From assembly GCF_035918155.1 (NCBI RefSeq), contig NZ_CP109327.1:1736001-1800000 (forward strand): a DNA stretch of 64,000 nt, in the 5' to 3' direction. The DNA comes from Streptomyces sp. NBC_01591 (GTDB taxonomy: Bacteria > Actinomycetota > Actinomycetes > Streptomycetales > Streptomycetaceae). Both the position numbers and the translations under genes were made by a program. Below the pieces are notes generated by a model. The model was given only the letters and a program-made list of their open reading frames with translations. It did no database searches and had not been told where the DNA came from. This document shows, piece after piece, positions 1-9,201 of this stretch (the stretch's first letter is position 1; every line of letters starts with the position of its first letter).

Positions 1-157
1 ACCTGCTCAACGGTGCTCCTCATGCTCGCGCCTGGAACTGCAACGGCGCGACCGGGTGCGCGGCCCTGGCCCGCCGCCTTTGATCCTCCCACGACCGGGC
101 GCCCGAACCGGCCGCCGGTCCAGCAGACGGACGGACAGTCCCGGTGGGCGCGAGGGC
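1..157. other. window edge, no confident gene
   Basis: This stretch lies downstream of aroE. An ATG on the minus strand at position 23 opens a frame reading MRSTVEQ before the window ends. It could be the start of the next leftward gene, but no ribosome binding site precedes it and seven residues cannot be identified. In related genomes a prepilin-peptidase-like gene or aroC may follow aroE (from memory). No terminator hairpin is evident in the 134 bases between that ATG and the aroE stop. Confidence 0.25.
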
Positions 158-994
158 TCAGCGGGCGGCGAGCGCGGCTTCCCCGGCCTGCCGCATGGCC
201 GCGAGCGGGGCGGGCGCACGGCCCGTCATCTGCTCGACCTGAAGGACGGCCTGGTGCACCAGGAGGTCGAGACCTCCGACGACTGCGCCGCTGCGGGCCG
301 TCCAGGCGGCAGCGAGCCGGGTGGGCCAGGGCTCGTACAGCACATCGAAGAGGGTGCCGGGCCGCTCCGGGACGGCAGCGGTCAGGGCGTCCGTGGCACC
401 GGCCGGCGTGGTCGCGATGACCAGCGGGGCGCTCAGTGCCTGCTCGGCCTCCGCCCAGTCGGCGACCCGGACGTCCACACCGAGGCGTTCGCCCCAGCCG
501 CGCATCTCCTGGCCCCGCTCCCGGCTGCGGACGTATGCCGTGACCGGTCCCGTGCAGATCTCGAACAGCGCGGCGAGCGCCGACGACGCGGTCGCCCCGG
601 CACCGAGCACGGCGGCGGACTCGGTCTTCTCGACCCCGCGTTCGCGCAGTGCGGCGATCATCCCGGGGATGTCGGTGTTGTCGCCGGTCAGCCGGCCGTC
701 CTCGGTGCGGACGACCGTGTTGACGGCCTCCACCGACGACGCGGTCCCGCTGATGGAGTCCAGCAGCGGAATGACCGCCCGCTTCAGCGGCATGGTCAGC
801 GAGAGCCCGGCCCAGGTGGAGTCGAGCCCCTGGACGAAGCCGGGGAGCGCTGCCTCGTCGACCTCGAACCGGTCGTACGTCCAGTGGGTGAGGCCGAGTT
901 CGGCGTACGCGGCCCGGTGCAGCACCGGAGAGAGCGAGTGCGCGATGGGCGAACCGAGGACGGCCGCCCGGCGGGGCCCGTCAGCCGAGGCCAT
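158..994 (-). CDS. aroE: shikimate dehydrogenase
   Basis: AroE reduces 3-dehydroshikimate to shikimate with NADPH in the cytoplasm, in the common aromatic pathway. The 278-residue protein starts MASADGPRRAAVLGSPIAHS. It shows the family N-terminal motif GSPIAHSLSP (shikimate binding), the segment LTMPLK with the catalytic lysine, NTD in the middle (GDNTDIPG), and a Rossmann loop GAGATA for NADPH. The open frame extends upstream, but only this ATG gives the normal AroE N-terminus. The start lies inside the end of mltG (14-base overlap), so the two are probably co-transcribed and translationally coupled. The C-terminus ends ...AMRQAGEAALAAR, a normal length for the family. Confidence 0.93.
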   Translation of the reverse strand: MASADGPRRAAVLGSPIAHSLSPVLHRAAYAELGLTHWTYDRFEVDEAALPGFVQGLDSTWAGLSLTMPLKRAVIPLLDSISGTASSVEAVNTVVRTEDGRLTGDNTDIPGMIAALRERGVEKTESAAVLGAGATASSALAALFEICTGPVTAYVRSRERGQEMRGWGERLGVDVRVADWAEAEQALSAPLVIATTPAGATDALTAAVPERPGTLFDVLYEPWPTRLAAAWTARSGAVVGGLDLLVHQAVLQVEQMTGRAPAPLAAMRQAGEAALAAR

Positions 995-2714
995 GCTGTT
1001 CCTTGAATTTGTCGTTGAGCTTCTCGTGCTCGGCGGCCGTCTTGGTGAAATCGGTCTTCTTGCCGTCGAGCGAGATGAAGAACATCCACCCGTCGCTGGT
1101 GGGGCTGAGCGTGGCTCGCAGGGCTTCGTCGCCCGGATTGCTGATCGGACCCGGCGGAAGTCCCGCATGGTAATAGGTGTTGTAAGGATCCGGGTTGCTC
1201 AGGATCTCACCCGAACCGATCTTGATCTTGCTCTGGTTCTTGAGGTAATTGAATGCGGAGTCGAATTGAAGCTTGCGGTTCGTGGCCACGTTGTCCGCCT
1301 TCAAGCGGTTGTAGGCGACTTCGGCCATCTTGCGGAAGTCGTCATGCGTGAGGCCTTCCGCCTGGACCAGGCTGGCGACGGTGAGCACCTCCCACGGGCC
1401 GTCCAGCTTGTACTTCTTGGCGGTTCCTTCGAGGTCGAGCTTTTCGTACTCCTCGTTGGACCGCGAGACCATCTTCTTGAGGAGCGACTCCGGCTTGGTT
1501 TCCTTGGTGACCGGGTAGGCGGCCGGGAAAAGGAAGCCTTCCAACGGGTCCTTGATGTCCTTGTTCTTGCTCGCCCAGTCGGGCAGACCGAGCTCGGACG
1601 CGTCGGACTTGGCGATGTCCTTGGTCGTGCCCTTCTTGAGGCCCAGCTTCTTGTCGACCATCTCGTAGACGGCGACATTGCGGAAACCCTCGGGAATCAC
1701 CAGAAGATTCTGGCTGTTCGGGTCGACCATCATCTTCACGGCCTCGGCCGCAGACATCTTCTCGCGGAGCAGATAGACGCCCGCCTGGATCGAATTCCCC
1801 TTGGGGTTCTCGTTCTGCGCGGAGACGAACGCGTCGACGCTCTTGACGACACCCTTCTCCTTCAGGATGTTGCCGATGGCGTAGCCGAGGGCGCCCTTCT
1901 CGATCTCGACCTCGACCTCGCCGGTGCCCTTGCCGGCGTAGTCGGGCGCCGCGCCGAACTTGTCCTTCCAGTACGAGTAACCGAAGTAGCCCACCCCGCC
2001 GAGGCCGCCGACCAGGACCAGCGAGACGACCAGGCAGGCGCAGCCGCTGCGGCTCTTCTTCTTGCCCTTGCCCCGGCGTTCGCTCCCGCCCCGGCCACTG
2101 CGGCGTGACGCACGCGAGTCGTCCTCGCCCTCGTCGTCGGGGTCGTTGTCGTCACGGTCGTCGGCGCCCGTGAAGAAGGGGTGGGTCTCCTCGGGCTGGG
2201 TCTCCGGGTCCCAGTCCGGGCTCTCCGCCGGGGCCTGCTGGGGAGCGGCCTCGCGACGGCCCGGGGGCTGCGGCGGCGGGTAGGCCTCCTGCGTGCCGTA
2301 GAAGTCCTGCGTCTCGCCGTAGCCGCCCTGTCCCCCGCCGTACGCGTCAGCAGCCGGCTGGGCGTCGTACGGCATCGCGGCGGGCTGCTGCCCAGTGCCC
2401 CAACCACCGTTGTCGTACTGCGGCTGCTGGGGTTGCTGTGGCTGCTGCGCGTACGGGTCCTGCGGGACTCCGTAGCCGGGCTGCTGCTGATAGTGCTGCT
2501 GGGCGTAGGGGTCCTGCGGCTGCTGCGGCTGCTGCGGTTGCTGCGGTTGCTGCGGTTGCTGCTGCGCGTACGGGTCGTGGGGGTAGGGCTGCTGCTGGCC
2601 GCCGTACTGGCTCTGGCCGTGGGCAGACTGCTGTCCTCCCCATCCCTGGTCCCCGTACAAGGGGTCCTCGGGATGCCACGGTTCGGAGCCGGGGCCCCGG
2701 CCATACTCAGTCAT
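981..2714 (-). CDS. mltG: endolytic murein transglycosylase MltG (YceG-like)
   Basis: MltG cleaves nascent glycan strands at the membrane and helps set peptidoglycan chain length; older annotations call it an aminodeoxychorismate-lyase-like protein. The 577-residue protein has a cytoplasmic tail of about 220 residues. That tail is rich in Gln and Pro (QQPQQP repeats at residues 51-68 and 90-99), then acidic, then a basic stretch (RRGKGKKKSRSG). One transmembrane segment follows at about 225-247 and an extracellular YceG fold follows that. The segment LVQAEGLTHDDF carries the catalytic glutamate. The long disordered tail is typical of actinobacterial members. It is followed by aroE with an overlap and preceded by ruvX and alaS, the usual Streptomyces order. 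Confident family call. Confidence 0.93.
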   Translation of the reverse strand: MTEYGRGPGSEPWHPEDPLYGDQGWGGQQSAHGQSQYGGQQQPYPHDPYAQQQPQQPQQPQQPQQPQDPYAQQHYQQQPGYGVPQDPYAQQPQQPQQPQYDNGGWGTGQQPAAMPYDAQPAADAYGGGQGGYGETQDFYGTQEAYPPPQPPGRREAAPQQAPAESPDWDPETQPEETHPFFTGADDRDDNDPDDEGEDDSRASRRSGRGGSERRGKGKKKSRSGCACLVVSLVLVGGLGGVGYFGYSYWKDKFGAAPDYAGKGTGEVEVEIEKGALGYAIGNILKEKGVVKSVDAFVSAQNENPKGNSIQAGVYLLREKMSAAEAVKMMVDPNSQNLLVIPEGFRNVAVYEMVDKKLGLKKGTTKDIAKSDASELGLPDWASKNKDIKDPLEGFLFPAAYPVTKETKPESLLKKMVSRSNEEYEKLDLEGTAKKYKLDGPWEVLTVASLVQAEGLTHDDFRKMAEVAYNRLKADNVATNRKLQFDSAFNYLKNQSKIKIGSGEILSNPDPYNTYYHAGLPPGPISNPGDEALRATLSPTSDGWMFFISLDGKKTDFTKTAAEHEKLNDKFKEQHGLG

Positions 2715-2809
2715 CGATCCCCTAGAGCCGCGAGACGACGTTCCGTCTCTTGCTGTGCGGTGTTTGTTCGAAGCACCGCCGCATCGCGCGGAACGTTACC
2801 GTATCGCGA

Positions 2810-3295
2810 TCAGACAACCACTTCGACGCCTTCGCCGGGGGCCTTGCCCGACGCCCGTTCAGACTCCAGAGCGTTCTGAAGGATCACCACAGCGGCAGCT
2901 TGGTCGATGACGGATCGGCCTTTCTTGGACTTCACGCCCGAAGCGCGCAGCCCCTGACTGGCCGTCACTGTGGTCATCCTCTCGTCCACCAAGCGCACCG
3001 GGATGGGTGCGACCGAGCGGGCGACCTCCTGGGCGAAGACCCGGATCTTGGCGGCGGCGGGTCCCTCACCGCCGCCGAGGGACCGCGGCAGGCCGATGAT
3101 GATCTCGATCGGCTCGTACTCCTCGACGATCTGCCCGAGCCGCCGGTGGGCCGCCGGGACATCACGTCCCGGGACGGTCTCCACCGGCGTGGCGAGGATC
3201 CCGTCGGGGTCGCACGAGGCGACCCCGATCCGGGCGTCCCCGACATCGATCGCGAGACGACGACCGCGGCGCATCTGCGTCATTCCCGTCGTCAC
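2810..3295 (-). CDS. ruvX: YqgF/RuvX family Holliday-junction-resolvase-like protein
   Basis: Members have an RNase H-like fold and are described as putative Holliday junction resolvases or as 16S rRNA maturation nucleases (YqgF). The N-terminal motif [13 protein letters not shown] carries the first acidic residue. Further landmarks are [14 protein letters not shown] and [10 protein letters not shown] with the conserved DER, and a C-terminal [16 protein letters not shown] with an acidic residue. The GTG start at 3295 overlaps the alaS stop as GTGA. Two in-frame ATGs follow at 3283 and 3274, and the conserved region begins at the latter, so the true start may be MRRGRRLA. It belongs to the alaS-ruvX-mltG-aroE leftward string. 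Confidence 0.9.
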   Translation of the reverse strand: MTTGMTQMRRGRRLAIDVGDARIGVASCDPDGILATPVETVPGRDVPAAHRRLGQIVEEYEPIEIIIGLPRSLGGGEGPAAAKIRVFAQEVARSVAPIPVRLVDERMTTVTASQGLRASGVKSKKGRSVIDQAAAVVILQNALESERASGKAPGEGVEVVV

Positions 3296-5961
3296 GCCGT
3301 CTCGGTGACGAGGCGTTCGACGGCGGACACGGCGGCGCCGATGGCCTCGGGGTCCTGGCCGCCGCCCTGGGCGACGTCCGGCTTGCCGCCGCCACCGCCG
3401 CCGAGGGTCTTGGCCGCGGTGCGGACCAGGTCACCGGCCTTGAGACCGCGCTCGCGGGCGGCCTCGTTGGTGGCGATGACGGTCAGCGGGCGGCCGTTGG
3501 CGGTGGTGAACAGGGCCACGACGACCGGCCGGCCGCCCTGGATGCGGCCGCGGACGTCGAGGACGAGCTTGCGCAGGTCGTCGGCCGACGTGCCGTCGGG
3601 GACCTGGCCGGTAACCAGGGCGACGCCGCGTACGTCCTTGGCGGACTCGGCCAGTCCGGCGGCGGCCTGGAGGACCTTCTCCGCGCGGAACTTCTCGATC
3701 TCCTTCTCGGCGTCCTTCAGCTTGCCGAGCATTCCGGCGATCTTCTCCGGGAGCTCCTCGGGACGGCCCTTGACCAGCTCCTGGAGCTGGGCGACGACCG
3801 TGTGCTCCTTGGCGAGGAAGTTGTACGCGTCGACGCCGACGAGGGCCTCGATACGCCGCACACCGGAACCGATGGACGACTCGCCGAGCAGCTTCACCAG
3901 ACCCAGCTGGGCGGTGTTGTGAACGTGCGTACCGCCGCAGAGCTCCTTGGAGAAGTCGCCGATGGTGACGACCCGGACCCGCTCCCCGTACTTCTCGCCG
4001 AACTCGGCGATGGCGCCCTGCTTCTTGGCCTCGTCGATCGACATGACCTCGGCCTGGACGTCGAGTTCACGCGAGAGCACGTCGTTGATCTTCTGCTCGA
4101 CGTCGGTCATGACCGAGCCGGGGACGGCGTTCGGCGAGCCGAAGTCGAAGCGGAAGCGGCCGGGCTGGTTCTCGGAACCGGCCTGGGCGGCCGTCGGGCC
4201 GAGTGCGTCGCGCAGAGCCTGGTGCGTGAGGTGCGTGGCGGAGTGGGCGCGGGCGATGGCGCGGCGGCGCTTCACGTCGATCGAGGCGAGGACCGGAGCG
4301 CCGACGGTGACCTCGCCGACCTGGACGACACCCTTGTGGACGTGGACGCCGGGGACCGGCTTCTGGACGTCGCGGACCTCGATGACGGCGCCGGTGTCGA
4401 GCCTGATCCGGCCCTGGTCGGCGATCTGGCCGCCGCCCTCGGCGTAGAACGGGGTGCGGTCGAGGACGACCTCGACCTCGTCGCCCTCGGACGCGGCCGG
4501 GGAGGACACACCGTCGACGAGGAGCCCGACGATGGTCGACTCCCCCTCGGTGGCGGTGTAGCCGGTGAAGTCGGTGGCGCCGGAGTTGTCGGCGACCTCG
4601 CGGTAGGCGGACAGGTCGGCGTGACCGGTCTTCTTGGCGCGGGCGTCAGCCTTGGCGCGCTCCCGCTGCTCCTTCATCAGGCGGCGGAAGCCGTCCTCGT
4701 CCACCGAGAGGCCCTGTTCCGCGGCCATCTCCAGGGTGAGGTCGATCGGGAAGCCCCAGGTGTCGTGGAGCAGGAACGCCTTGTCACCGGCGAGGACCTT
4801 GCCGCCGGCGGCCTTGGTCTCGGTGACGGCGGTGTCGAGGATGTTGGTGCCGCCCTTGAGCGCCTTGAGGAAGGCGGCCTCCTCGGCGAGGGCGACGGTC
4901 TCGATGCGCTTCCGGTCGGTGATCAGCTCCGGGTACTGCTGCCCCATCGTCTCGACCACGACATCGACCAGGTCCTTGACGACCGGCCCGGTGGCACCCA
5001 GCAGCCGCATGTTGCGGATGGCCCGGCGCATGATCCGGCGCAGCACGTAGCCGCGGCCCTCGTTGCCCGGCGTGACGCCGTCGCCGATGAGCATCACGGA
5101 GGTACGGATGTGGTCGGCGACCACGCGGAGCGAGACGTCCGAACCGTGGTCGGCGCCGTACCGGACGCCGGTCAGCTCGGTGGCCCGGTCCATGACGACG
5201 CGCAGGGTGTCGGTCTCGTACATGTTCTGTACGCCCTGCAGGATCATGGCGAGGCGTTCCAGGCCCAGACCCGTGTCGATGTTCTTCGACGGCAGGTCGC
5301 CGAGGATCGGGAAGTCCTCCTTGCCGTCACCGGCGCCCCGCTCGTACTGCATGAAGACCAGGTTCCAGATCTCCACGTACCGCTCGTCGTTGACGGCCGG
5401 GCCGCCCTCGACACCGAACTCGGGGCCGCGGTCGTAGTTGATCTCGGAGCAGGGGCCGCAGGGGCCGGGGACGCCCATGGACCAAAAGTTGTCCTTCTTG
5501 CCCAGCCGCTGGATGCGCTCGGCCGGCACACCGATCTTGTCGCGCCAGATGGCCTCGGCCTCGTCGTCGTCGAGGTAGACCGTGATCCACAGCCGCTCGG
5601 GGTCGAGACCGAAGCCGCCGTCCGCCACGGAGCTCGTCAGAGCCTCCCAGGCGTAGGAGATGGCGCCTTCCTTGAAGTAGTCGCCGAAGGAGAAGTTGCC
5701 GCACATCTGGAAGAACGTGCCGTGCCTGGTGGTCTTGCCGACCTCTTCGATGTCCGGCGTACGGACACACTTCTGCACGCTGGTGACGCGCGGGGCGGGC
5801 GGCTTGACCTCGCCGAGGAAGTACGGCTTGAAGGGGACCATGCCCGCGGGGACCAGCAGCAGAGTCGGGTCGTCCGCGATGAGCGACGCCGAAGGGACGA
5901 CGGTGTGACCGCGCTCCTCGAAGAAGCTCAGCCAGCGGCGACGAATTTCAGCCGACTCCAT
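3292..5961 (-). CDS. alaS: alanyl-tRNA synthetase
   Basis: AlaRS charges tRNA-Ala and edits mischarged Ser and Gly. The 889-residue protein is full length. It begins [19 protein letters not shown] and has the class II catalytic domain ([18 protein letters not shown], then GLGLERLAM). The editing-domain zinc motif HSATH occurs in [13 protein letters not shown], with a second part CGGTH near residue 690. The C-terminal C-Ala domain has a glycine-rich segment ([15 protein letters not shown]). The ATG at 5961 lies next to the upstream gene's stop in the arrangement TGATG. No T-box leader is visible because translation is coupled to the gene upstream. Confidence 0.97.
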   Translation of the reverse strand: MESAEIRRRWLSFFEERGHTVVPSASLIADDPTLLLVPAGMVPFKPYFLGEVKPPAPRVTSVQKCVRTPDIEEVGKTTRHGTFFQMCGNFSFGDYFKEGAISYAWEALTSSVADGGFGLDPERLWITVYLDDDEAEAIWRDKIGVPAERIQRLGKKDNFWSMGVPGPCGPCSEINYDRGPEFGVEGGPAVNDERYVEIWNLVFMQYERGAGDGKEDFPILGDLPSKNIDTGLGLERLAMILQGVQNMYETDTLRVVMDRATELTGVRYGADHGSDVSLRVVADHIRTSVMLIGDGVTPGNEGRGYVLRRIMRRAIRNMRLLGATGPVVKDLVDVVVETMGQQYPELITDRKRIETVALAEEAAFLKALKGGTNILDTAVTETKAAGGKVLAGDKAFLLHDTWGFPIDLTLEMAAEQGLSVDEDGFRRLMKEQRERAKADARAKKTGHADLSAYREVADNSGATDFTGYTATEGESTIVGLLVDGVSSPAASEGDEVEVVLDRTPFYAEGGGQIADQGRIRLDTGAVIEVRDVQKPVPGVHVHKGVVQVGEVTVGAPVLASIDVKRRRAIARAHSATHLTHQALRDALGPTAAQAGSENQPGRFRFDFGSPNAVPGSVMTDVEQKINDVLSRELDVQAEVMSIDEAKKQGAIAEFGEKYGERVRVVTIGDFSKELCGGTHVHNTAQLGLVKLLGESSIGSGVRRIEALVGVDAYNFLAKEHTVVAQLQELVKGRPEELPEKIAGMLGKLKDAEKEIEKFRAEKVLQAAAGLAESAKDVRGVALVTGQVPDGTSADDLRKLVLDVRGRIQGGRPVVVALFTTANGRPLTVIATNEAARERGLKAGDLVRTAAKTLGGGGGGKPDVAQGGGQDPEAIGAAVSAVERLVTETA

Positions 5962-6323
5962 CAGTGGTCCTCATTCCGGTTGTACGACGTGTAGGGGAGC
6001 TTGCGGTACTTGGTGGCCCCGAGAGACCTGTCGGGTCCGACGGGCTCGGACGCCTCGACGACGAAGTGCGGCCGGACCGGGAGGTCCTGGTCGACCGGCG
6101 CCTCCAGGCCCAGCGCCTCGCCCAGTTCGGCTTCGCGCCGGGCCATCGACTCGCGGACGTCCAGGGCGAAGTCCTTGAGCTTGTGCCCCGTCTCGATCGC
6201 CTTGTCCGCGGCCTGCGCCGCCAGGCTCTCGGGGGTCAGCTGCTTGAGCTTCCGGTTGACCTTGGCGGTGGCCCACACACCGGCGGCGGCACCGGCGGTG
6301 AACCAGAACGTACGGCGGAACAT
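5961..6323 (-). CDS. conserved hypothetical protein (DUF6167-like)
   Basis: A 120-residue protein beginning [20 protein letters not shown]. The N-terminal hydrophobic stretch (about residues 6-20) looks like a membrane anchor. It is followed by a charged helical region ([20 protein letters not shown]) and a C-terminal tail rich in Arg, Lys and Tyr. Function is unknown. It is found next to alaS in Streptomyces (family assignment from memory). The open frame extends far upstream, but that part is a shadow; the ATG at 6323 gives the conserved start. It lies 7 bases after the DUF948 gene and overlaps the alaS start by one base (TGATG). Confidence 0.82.
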   Translation of the reverse strand: MFRRTFWFTAGAAAGVWATAKVNRKLKQLTPESLAAQAADKAIETGHKLKDFALDVRESMARREAELGEALGLEAPVDQDLPVRPHFVVEASEPVGPDRSLGATKYRKLPYTSYNRNEDH

Positions 6324-6330
6324 GGCTGTG

Positions 6331-6783
6331 TCAGTCCTTCGATCCGCGGGAGTTTCTACTGCTGCGCTTCCTGCCGCGCGCGGACGGCACGGTGCGGCCG
6401 ACGAGCACCGATCGGCGGGCGGGTTCCGGTTCGGGGGCGGCCTTGCGGCCGATGGCCCGCCGCACCCCGTAGCCGAACGCGGCGACCTTGACGAGCGGGC
6501 CGCCGAAGGTCGAGGCGACGGTGGTGGAGAGCGCGGAGGCGTTCGAGGTGACTTCCTGGACGTCCGTCGCGATCGCGTCGACCTTGTCGAGCTGGGTCTG
6601 CGCGGAACGCACGGTCGCGGAGGCGTCGGCAAGCAACGGGACCGCCTGCTCGGTCACGTCCGCCACCAGCTTGGTGGTCGCCCTGAGCGTCTGGGCCAGC
6701 CTCACCAGCACGACGGCGAGGAACGAAACCAGGATCGCCCAGAAGACGGCCACCAGGATCCCGGCCACCTCTCCACCGGACAC
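6331..6783 (-). CDS. DUF948 domain protein
   Basis: A 150-residue protein with an N-terminal membrane segment (EVAGILVAVFWAILVSFLAVV, about residues 5-26). A long amphipathic helix follows (VADVTEQAVPLLADASATV), as in DUF948 proteins related to general stress membrane proteins. The tail is basic (RGRKRSSRNSRGSKD). It probably forms a membrane-tethered coiled coil; its role is not known. It is the first gene of the leftward string leading into DUF6167 and alaS. The start is GTG; the upstream region to 6943 is the divergent promoter region shared with the STAND ATPase. Confidence 0.85.
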   Translation of the reverse strand: MSGGEVAGILVAVFWAILVSFLAVVLVRLAQTLRATTKLVADVTEQAVPLLADASATVRSAQTQLDKVDAIATDVQEVTSNASALSTTVASTFGGPLVKVAAFGYGVRRAIGRKAAPEPEPARRSVLVGRTVPSARGRKRSSRNSRGSKD

Positions 6784-6943
6784 AGTGCACCGCTCTCTAG
6801 CTTGTCGCTGTCTCTGTACTGTCTCTGCTCGGTCCGGCGACGGCCGTCACAACAGCCGATCGTCGTCCCCCGAGCCTATCGCGCCGGTGGTCTCACCCCG
6901 TACCGCATTACCGGCGGCGAGTGCGGCCGTTGCCATAAGGAGA

Positions 6944-6973
6944 TTGTACGGAGAGCTTCCTTGCCAGTACTCT
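6944..6973 (+). promoter_or_regulatory. candidate promoter, probably leaderless
   Basis: A -35-like TTGTAC (6944-6949) is separated by 18 bases from a -10-like TACTCT (6968-6973). A transcript would begin about 6980-6983, at the ATG of the STAND ATPase gene. There is no Shine-Dalgarno sequence in front of that ATG, which fits a leaderless mRNA. This is inferred from pattern only. Confidence 0.45.
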
Positions 6974-6982
6974 GCGTGTTTC

Positions 6983-9184
6983 ATGCGACGCCCCCAGCGC
7001 CCCTTTCCGTCCCCCCACGATCCGAGCGCCCCCACTGCGCCCGGAAACCTCCCGGCGGAACTGAACAGATTCGTGGGACGCGAGAACGAACTCGTCCGTC
7101 TCGCTCAGCTCCTGGACGAGTCCAGGCTCGTCACCATGGTCGGAGTGGGCGGCGTGGGCAAGACCCGCTGCGCCGCCAGGATCGCCGCACTTCTGGAGAA
7201 ACGGTACTGCGATGGCGTCCGGATGGCCGAGCTCTCCGACATCCACGACCCCGAGCTGCTGGAACACGCCCTGGTCGACGCCCTGGGACTCACCGATCAC
7301 ACCAGCAGACCGGCCCGCACGACCCTCATCGAGCATCTGGCGGACCGTCGGCTCCTCCTGGTGATCGACGGCTTCGAACACCTCGTGGACGCCTGCGCCG
7401 AGCTGGTACGGGAAATGCTGCGCCGGGCCCCGCACCTGCGGGTGCTGGCCGCCGGACGGCTGCCGCTGGAGCTGGATGGGGAACTCACCTTCCCGCTCGC
7501 GCCGATGACGGACGAGGACGCGATGCAGCTCTTCGCCGAGCGGGCCGCGGCCGTGCAGCCGGATTTCCGGCTGACCGACGACAACCGCTCGACCACCCGG
7601 GAGCTGTGCCGCCGCCTGGACGGGATCCCGCTGGCGCTGGAACTGGCCGCCGGACGGCTGCGCGCCCTGTCCACCGTCCAGGTGCTGCAGCGTCTGGACG
7701 ACCGCTTCCGGCTGCTGACCGGTTCGAGCCGCAGCGCACTGGCGCGCCACCAGACACTCCGTACGGCCATCGGCTGGAGCCATGAACTCTGTGCTCCGGA
7801 GCAGCGGCTGCTCTGGGCGCGGCTCTCGGTGTTCGCCGGGCAGTTCGACCTGGAGGCCGTCGAGTACATCTGCAGCGGCGCCGATCTGCCGGCCGAGTCG
7901 GTCCTCGATGTGCTCTCCGGGCTGCTGGCGCAGTCCGTCGTCCTGCGCGAGGACTCGGCACTCGGCACCCGCTACCGGATGCTGGACACGGTGCGGGAGT
8001 ACGGCGCCGAATGGCTGGCGGCCACCGACGACACGGAACGGCTGCGGCGCCGTCACCGGGACTGGTACCTGGGGCTCGCGACCTGGTGCGAGCTCGACTG
8101 GTTCAGCCCCCGGCAGGGCGAGGTGGCTGCCCGGGCCGAGAGCGAGCTGCCGAATCTGCGGCGGGCGATCGAGTGTTCGCTGGAGAGTCCGGGCGAGGCC
8201 CATCTCGCGCAGTATCTGGCGGGCACCCTGTGGTTCCTCTGGGTGGGCTGCGGGCGGCTCTCGGAGGGCCGGCACTGGCTGGAACATGTACTGGAGGAGA
8301 ACACCCCGTACGACTCCTCGCGGCTGAAGGCGTTGTGGGTGCTCGGGTACGTGGCCGTGCTGCAGGGCGACCCGATCGGCGCGGTCTCGGCGCTGCAGGA
8401 GTGCCGGGACGAAGCGGACCGGGCCGACGATTCCACGGCGCTCGCTTACGCGGTGCACCGGATGGGGTGCCTGGCCCTCGTCACGGACGACATGGCCAGG
8501 GCCCAGGAGCTGCTGGATGACGCGCTGCGCCGCTACCGGGAGCTCGGCGAGCTGAACAGCAATGTGCTGATGGCCCAGATCGAGCTCGCGATGGCGGTCG
8601 GATTCCACGGGGATCTGGACGGGGCCGCCGCCATCTGCGAAGAGGTCAGGGAGATCTGCGAGGACCACGGGGAGCGGTGGGCCCTGTCGTACGCGCTGTA
8701 TGTGCTGGCCTTCGCGGCGCTGCAGCGCGGCTGGCCGGAGCGGGCCCGGGAACTGCTCGGGGAGTCGCTGGCGATCAGCCACACCTTCCACGACCTGCTC
8801 GGCTCGGTGCTCGCCCTGGAACTGCTGGCGCTGGTCACGGCCATCGAGGGCGATGCGGCGGAGGCGGCGGTGCTCCAGGGGGCCGCCGACCGGATCTGGC
8901 CGTCGGTGGGACTGCCCCTGTTCGGATCGGCGCACTACGGGCAGCCCCGGGTCCGCTGCGAGGAGCTGGCCCGCCGGGAGCTGGGCGACAGCCGCTACGA
9001 AGCAGGGCTGCACGCGGGCGGACAGCTGGATGCCGACGCGGCGGTGGCCAGGGCTCTGGCGAGCGGCCCCGCGGACCGCCGGGAGACCCCGGGGCGGCTG
9101 CCCGGAACACTGCCGGGTCCCAGGAAAACGCTCAGGCCCGCCGCCTCCCGTACATCCGGGAGGGGCGGGCCTGAGCGCTGGTGA
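6983..9184 (+). CDS. STAND/NB-ARC ATPase with helical repeats, no visible HTH
   Basis: A 733-residue protein. A short Pro-rich N-terminus is followed by an AfsR/LuxR-type NTPase: P-loop GVGGVGKT at residues 54-61, Walker B LLLVIDG at about 124-130, and the sensor motif GIPLALELAAGRL. The region after about residue 350 is TPR-like (repeated Leu/Ala-rich helices such as LEHVLEENTPYDSSRLKALW). Proteins of this type usually end with, or begin with, a DNA-binding domain. Here neither end shows a helix-turn-helix, and the last 35 or so residues are low-complexity and run through a terminator hairpin. It may have lost its output domain, or may act by protein contact. Converges on rpsD. Confidence 0.85.
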   Translation: MRRPQRPFPSPHDPSAPTAPGNLPAELNRFVGRENELVRLAQLLDESRLVTMVGVGGVGKTRCAARIAALLEKRYCDGVRMAELSDIHDPELLEHALVDALGLTDHTSRPARTTLIEHLADRRLLLVIDGFEHLVDACAELVREMLRRAPHLRVLAAGRLPLELDGELTFPLAPMTDEDAMQLFAERAAAVQPDFRLTDDNRSTTRELCRRLDGIPLALELAAGRLRALSTVQVLQRLDDRFRLLTGSSRSALARHQTLRTAIGWSHELCAPEQRLLWARLSVFAGQFDLEAVEYICSGADLPAESVLDVLSGLLAQSVVLREDSALGTRYRMLDTVREYGAEWLAATDDTERLRRRHRDWYLGLATWCELDWFSPRQGEVAARAESELPNLRRAIECSLESPGEAHLAQYLAGTLWFLWVGCGRLSEGRHWLEHVLEENTPYDSSRLKALWVLGYVAVLQGDPIGAVSALQECRDEADRADDSTALAYAVHRMGCLALVTDDMARAQELLDDALRRYRELGELNSNVLMAQIELAMAVGFHGDLDGAAAICEEVREICEDHGERWALSYALYVLAFAALQRGWPERARELLGESLAISHTFHDLLGSVLALELLALVTAIEGDAAEAAVLQGAADRIWPSVGLPLFGSAHYGQPRVRCEELARRELGDSRYEAGLHAGGQLDADAAVARALASGPADRRETPGRLPGTLPGPRKTLRPAASRTSGRGGPERW
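9129..9177. terminator. strong bidirectional terminator
   Basis: Arms 9129-9150 and 9157-9177 pair along about 21 bases with one bulge around the loop TACATC. It serves rpsD (leftward, stop at 9202) and also lies inside the last codons of the rightward STAND ATPase gene, whose stop is at 9182-9184. Confidence 0.85.
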
Positions 9185-9201
9185 GAGCGACTACGCCTGG
9201 A

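Noticed and set aside
3802..5994. A 730-codon open frame antisense to alaS
   Set aside because: Asp/Val/Leu/Gly-rich shadow of AlaRS codons, with no known domain.
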